From positions 1-23,590 of IMG/VR virus record IMGVR_UViG_3300025694_000038: a DNA stretch of 23,590 nt; one strand, given 5' to 3'. Within the stretch, counting starts at the first letter, position 1, and every line of letters starts with the position of its first letter. Source of the stretch: a virus. Shown piece after piece: positions 20,238-23,590 of the stretch. A program made the position numbers and the translations under genes. The notes under the pieces were generated by a model. It made no database searches. It saw only the letters and a list, made by a program, of their open reading frames with translations, and was not told the DNA's origin.

Positions 20238-20743
20238 CACTTTTTGGCACCATCAAAAAAGTTTTTATCCAAATCAAACTTTGTCATCATCGATCTCGGA
20301 ACACTTGGAGATAAGATATGAGCATTGAATGGAGGATTTCCAAGAGTATACCTGCTTACAGATTGTCCTAATGTTGTTCCATTCGTCGATTTTTTAATTT
20401 TACCAGGGTCATGATTAGATAAAACTTGTGTAATCACCGGAATCTGACAATCTTCATCCATAAAAAATCCAATTACCCATTCTCCACCCCAAATTCCCGA
20501 ACTTTGATAGTTACGATTTCCATGTGTTGTTGGTTTTGCAACAATTGCCCAAGGAAGATCCTTATCAAGAAGTTCATATGCATCATCATTACTTCTCATC
20601 GGATGCATTCCGGGTATTCTAACTTTTACCCTATCTCCATGCTGATCATGCCATTCAACTCCATAGTGTTGATTACTTTCAGGAGGAACTTGTCCTAAAA
20701 ACCATTTATTATTACCAAAATCATATCCAGTATTATTTGCCAT
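20237..20743 (-). CDS. gp5: gp5-like baseplate OB-fold protein, 168 aa
   Basis: Matches only the N-terminal OB-fold of T4 gp5/VgrG: WFLGQVPPESNQHYGVEWHD (14-33), RVKVRIPGMHP (38-48), DLPWAIVAKPTT (62-73) and WVIGFFMDEDCQIPVITQVL (89-108). In T4 this domain sits on the gp27 hub and leads into lysozyme and needle domains in one chain. Here the protein stops after a short tail (SVPRSMMTKFDLDKNFFDGAKK spans its end), and the next two genes carry a hydrolase and a beta-helix. It begins two bases after the gp27-like gene's stop. The symbol refers to the T4 homologue of this domain. Confidence 0.82.
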   Translation of the reverse strand: MANNTGYDFGNNKWFLGQVPPESNQHYGVEWHDQHGDRVKVRIPGMHPMRSNDDAYELLDKDLPWAIVAKPTTHGNRNYQSSGIWGGEWVIGFFMDEDCQIPVITQVLSNHDPGKIKKSTNGTTLGQSVSRYTLGNPPFNAHILSPSVPRSMMTKFDLDKNFFDGAKK

Positions 20744-20745
20744 TT

Positions 20746-22038
20746 CTAGTTTTTACCTGTATATAGACCGTATGTATCACGAACAAGAGTCATTGCACTA
20801 AATGATCTTTGGGGATCATAATGATGACATAAATCTAAAATCATATAATTACCACTCTCTACAGGATCAACTGAACCTTGCTCCTTTTCTCCCGGAGTAA
20901 TAATTTCTAAATTACACTTAACAATATCACCTGCCTTAAGATTTGGATTGCAAGGAACTTGCATTTTTACCATCTGTGTAAACAATAAATTATATCTCAT
21001 TTGAACAGAACCTTGATAACTATTCACATCACCTTCATCACTTTCTTCTACCTTTGAGGAAAGACAACCAACATCTTTTATACTGAATAGTGTTCTAGTA
21101 TGCTTTTTATCTTGTGGTGTCGGTGCTTCATTTTTACCTAGTGATTTTTTTAAAGGTCCTATATTAAATTGTTTTTCTTCTAATAGGAAAGTTTTGGGAT
21201 TAAATACACACCTACGATTTGAATACACACCAGATTTTAGTGCATTGATTAGATTTTGATTTTTAATAATACTAAAAGATAAAATTTTAAAATCATTTGA
21301 ATTATCACTCACACTACTTCTATTGAAATCATTGCGGAAATAAATTGCGACCGGTTTTTGCTCAATCAAAGTATCAATTGATTTAAAATAGTGTCCGTCA
21401 CGAGTCTCATAAAAGAAAAATCCAGGATTTCCATTTTCTGGGGCAGATTTTGATGCTAACATACAAATCACATCAAATGGTGATTTATTATTGCCTATAA
21501 ACGGATACTTATTCGAAGTTTTCTCCGCATAAAATTTGTCAATATCCAATAAATCACGTACAATCAATTCAACCGATTGTGTATTATTGGTTGACTTCGA
21601 ATAATTTTTCTTCACAAAGGTTTCTTGATTTTTAATCGCAGATTTAGAAACAAGACTTAGAATGACAGACTCACGATTTGAATCTTGATCTGGATTGATG
21701 GAACCATTTACATATAATGGAGTTGTTGAAAAATCTAATGTTCCAAGTGCCGATGATATTTTAAATCTAATTTCTTCAGATCCATCACCAACAATTGGAA
21801 GTGTATTATATAATGTTCCGGGTCTTTCTTGTTTATCATACTCCTTATCATAGGTCGCAACATTTTGATCTACCTCAACTAATCCAGTATCCACATATGA
21901 TACCGTGGCGGTAATATTAGGAGATAATAAACTTTCATAATAATCAAAACTCGTAACTTTAGATTGAAGTGGAAAGGATCTTCCTTTCTTACTAATTTCA
22001 AATTTTTGATATTTTGATGCGACTGCTGGGTTTGCCAT
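20746..22038 (-). CDS. gp27: gp27-like baseplate hub protein, 430 aa
   Basis: MANPAVASKYQKFEISKKGR begins a protein with the hub hallmarks: an early SFDYYESLLSPNITATVSYV strand region, then SPFDVICMLASKSAPENGNP and FFFYETRDGHYFKSIDTLI (about 186-226), and a C-terminal barrel-like KAGDIVKCNLEIITPGEKEQ and YMILDLCHHYDPQRSFSAMT. This architecture is that of T4 gp27/phage gpD hub proteins, which form the trimeric ring at the end of the tail tube and carry gp5. The neighbouring OB-fold gene supports it. AAGGAG lies rather far (16 bases) from the ATG; a four-codon ATG frame ending in TAA sits between. Confidence 0.75.
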   Translation of the reverse strand: MANPAVASKYQKFEISKKGRSFPLQSKVTSFDYYESLLSPNITATVSYVDTGLVEVDQNVATYDKEYDKQERPGTLYNTLPIVGDGSEEIRFKISSALGTLDFSTTPLYVNGSINPDQDSNRESVILSLVSKSAIKNQETFVKKNYSKSTNNTQSVELIVRDLLDIDKFYAEKTSNKYPFIGNNKSPFDVICMLASKSAPENGNPGFFFYETRDGHYFKSIDTLIEQKPVAIYFRNDFNRSSVSDNSNDFKILSFSIIKNQNLINALKSGVYSNRRCVFNPKTFLLEEKQFNIGPLKKSLGKNEAPTPQDKKHTRTLFSIKDVGCLSSKVEESDEGDVNSYQGSVQMRYNLLFTQMVKMQVPCNPNLKAGDIVKCNLEIITPGEKEQGSVDPVESGNYMILDLCHHYDPQRSFSAMTLVRDTYGLYTGKN

Positions 22039-22067
22039 TTATTTTATATTCATACTCCTTAGAAAGA

Positions 22068-23590
22068 TTATACCGGTATTGGTTGATAATTATATACTGT
22101 TCTTTTATTATTTATTGGTTGTATATAAACATTTATAATTTCTTCTTCATCTTCGTACATTGGTTGATTAATTGCTGCCATTTTTCTTTCGTCTGGTCTT
22201 GCTTGTGTAAACATATTAATAGATCCTCCTTCACCTGTTGCTACTGTAGATTTCATTTTATCATAATATTTTTTAGCAAGACCTCTAATTTCTGGTCCAC
22301 CTGACCACTCTGGCGCACCTGATTTTAAATTCCATAAATCCCATTTTGTCTGTGGGTCACGAGAGTTCGGACCATATGGAGGATTCTCTTCCCTAGCAAT
22401 TTCTGCGTGAGTATAAACTCTCCCCAATTTTATATCACTTTTTTTCCAGTCCCATGCAATTGCCAATCTTGCAATTTCTTCTGCCATAGATTGTATTTGC
22501 ACTGATTTTATTGGATATTTTCCATGATCATCTTTACTCGGCCATCTACCTTGTGATGTTTTGTCACCAAGAGCAGCTATACTCAGTGCAACACCTTCAT
22601 CATTTCTACCCCAAGTATGCCCGTTTCTAAATGTGTCATAAGATGCTTTTCTATGAGCTTTACCATCACCAGTAAAGATAGTATGGTATGTGCCATAAGT
22701 ACTCGTATAGGTTCCAGCAGTCCAATGTAGGAAGATTTTTCCATTTTTATATCTAGTTCCTGCTTCAAATGGTTTACCTGATCCACCAGGACTAGCTGCC
22801 TGAGATCTCGGGTGATGATCATCAAGCCTGACACTTGGATCATCACTGTTTATTGGGGTTTCTCCGGAAGATTCTGGCAATTCTTCAGTTTCTCCATTAG
22901 GACCAAATGCGGGACCATAATATTCTACATTTTTTTTGTTCTTTGTAGAAGTAAATTGTCTTTCAGTAAATATTCCAGTTTCTCTATTTAATACTCCTTC
23001 CTTACCATCCTTTTTAGCATAAACTATTTTTTCACCACCAATTGCACCTCTAACAGAATTGATAGCAGGTTTTAACATTTTAATGAGCCCACCAAAAGGA
23101 CCCATTTTTTCTGCAATTTTGTCAATCAATCCATCCTTTCCAGTTATATCATTTAAACCATCATCAAATTTTTTCTTATCAACATCAAGTTTACTATCAT
23201 TAAATTCTCCGGTTAGAAATGCCTTAATTAAAGTGAAACCACTTTGAACTGGTTTTAAGAAGTTTGTAATATTATCAATAATTTCTTTTACTTTCTCTAT
23301 AATAGCAGGAAGTGCATTGACTATTATGCCAGTTAAGAGCAATCCACCAAATTCTAATATTTTATCAAAAATACTACCACCAGATGAACCAGATGAAGAT
23401 CCTGTTGATTCTTTGACTTTATTCAGTGAAGATTTTATTGGAGATTCTAATTTTTGTTCTTCATTTTTTAACTTTTTCTTACTTATTTGTCTAACAGATG
23501 TTTTTTCTTTTTTTGAAATTATTTTTTTCTGATCCTTATTATCTCTAACAAGAATACTGTGAATATTATTGAGATTAAGTTTTACTTTTT
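22068..23590 (-). CDS. Tail-associated protein with N-acetylmuramoyl-L-alanine amidase domain (5' end outside window)
   Basis: The frame is open to the window edge: 506 codons are visible and the true start lies beyond 23590. First comes a basic, Ser/Gly-rich region (KVKLNLNNIHSILVRDNKDQ; SSSGSSGGS), then hydrophobic helices (LLLTGIIVNALPAIIEKVKE) and a helical segment. Next is a complete Amidase_2 domain with FLHWTAG (visible H288), GTYHTIF, GHTWGRNDEGVALSIAALGD, THAEIA (H394) and DPQTKWDLW (D411): the two His and the Asp fit zinc ligands. The enzyme would cut between muramic acid and the stem peptide. Its place before the hub genes suggests a virion-borne, tail-tip wall hydrolase or tape/hub component. 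A TTG inside the frame is not a likely start. Confidence 0.85.
   Translation of the reverse strand, partial: KVKLNLNNIHSILVRDNKDQKKIISKKEKTSVRQISKKKLKNEEQKLESPIKSSLNKVKESTGSSSGSSGGSIFDKILEFGGLLLTGIIVNALPAIIEKVKEIIDNITNFLKPVQSGFTLIKAFLTGEFNDSKLDVDKKKFDDGLNDITGKDGLIDKIAEKMGPFGGLIKMLKPAINSVRGAIGGEKIVYAKKDGKEGVLNRETGIFTERQFTSTKNKKNVEYYGPAFGPNGETEELPESSGETPINSDDPSVRLDDHHPRSQAASPGGSGKPFEAGTRYKNGKIFLHWTAGTYTSTYGTYHTIFTGDGKAHRKASYDTFRNGHTWGRNDEGVALSIAALGDKTSQGRWPSKDDHGKYPIKSVQIQSMAEEIARLAIAWDWKKSDIKLGRVYTHAEIAREENPPYGPNSRDPQTKWDLWNLKSGAPEWSGGPEIRGLAKKYYDKMKSTVATGEGGSINMFTQARPDERKMAAINQPMYEDEEEIINVYIQPINNKRTVYNYQPIPV
22109..22116 (-). promoter_or_regulatory. Possible late promoter (AATAAATA) for the hub genes
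   Basis: The minus strand reads CCAATAAATAATAAAAG inside the end of the amidase gene, about 70 bp ahead of the gp27-like ATG. It fits the late motif, but within coding sequence of this composition such matches occur by chance. Confidence 0.3.

Overview
The window looks like part of the genome of a T4-like myovirus infecting marine picocyanobacteria (a Prochlorococcus or Synechococcus cyanophage). It is AT-rich and gene-dense. Every gene I accept lies on the minus strand, with 1-4 bp stop/start overlaps almost throughout. The host assignment is inferred from the character of the proteins: cyanophage-type tail proteins built on GIGT/FVGD repeats, Peptidase_S74 chaperone tails, a glutaredoxin-like protein and a block of tiny genes. 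No photosynthesis gene, integrase, transposase or CRISPR array is present.

Reading in the direction of transcription (high to low coordinate): (1) 23590-15167 is a virion baseplate/tail block. It holds a 5'-incomplete protein with an N-acetylmuramoyl-L-alanine amidase domain, a gp27-like hub protein, a short gp5-like OB-fold protein, a large protein with an N-terminal SleB-like cell-wall hydrolase domain, a beta-helix needle-like protein, a tail protein ending in an S74 chaperone, and a coiled-coil structural protein. The OB-fold, hydrolase and beta-helix parts that form one gp5 polypeptide in T4 appear here as three consecutive genes. (2) 15122-14118 is an early-looking cassette embedded in the late block. 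A near-perfect sigma70 promoter is followed by a 62-aa protein, a 57-aa Phd/YefM-like antitoxin domain protein, tRNA-Ile(UAU), a degenerate tRNA-like element, tRNA-Met-type(CAU), a structured spacer, tRNA-Leu(UAA) and a strong intrinsic terminator. (3) 14106-6227 returns to late genes, with T4-type late promoters (A/GATAAATA) ahead of a 102-aa protein, a 1749-aa tail protein with an S74 chaperone, and a 746-aa tail protein. (4) 6151-4546 has a hairpin terminator, then a promoter driving an SF2 DEAH-box helicase (TTG start) and a small PD-(D/E)xK nuclease-like protein. (5) 4537-1 holds two more early-type promoters. The first drives a 127-aa protein. The second drives a run of about 18 very small, translationally coupled genes that includes a glutaredoxin-like protein and three small membrane proteins.

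Four early-type promoters share an extended element, TATAATA followed by AGGTAA, at the presumed transcription start; this motif and the late AATAAATA motif split the window into early and late units. The points most worth a second look are the split gp5 with two different cell-wall hydrolases, the solitary Phd-like protein in an early tRNA cassette, the non-canonical tRNA-like element and structured spacer, the shared early promoter/leader motif, and the helicase-nuclease pair.
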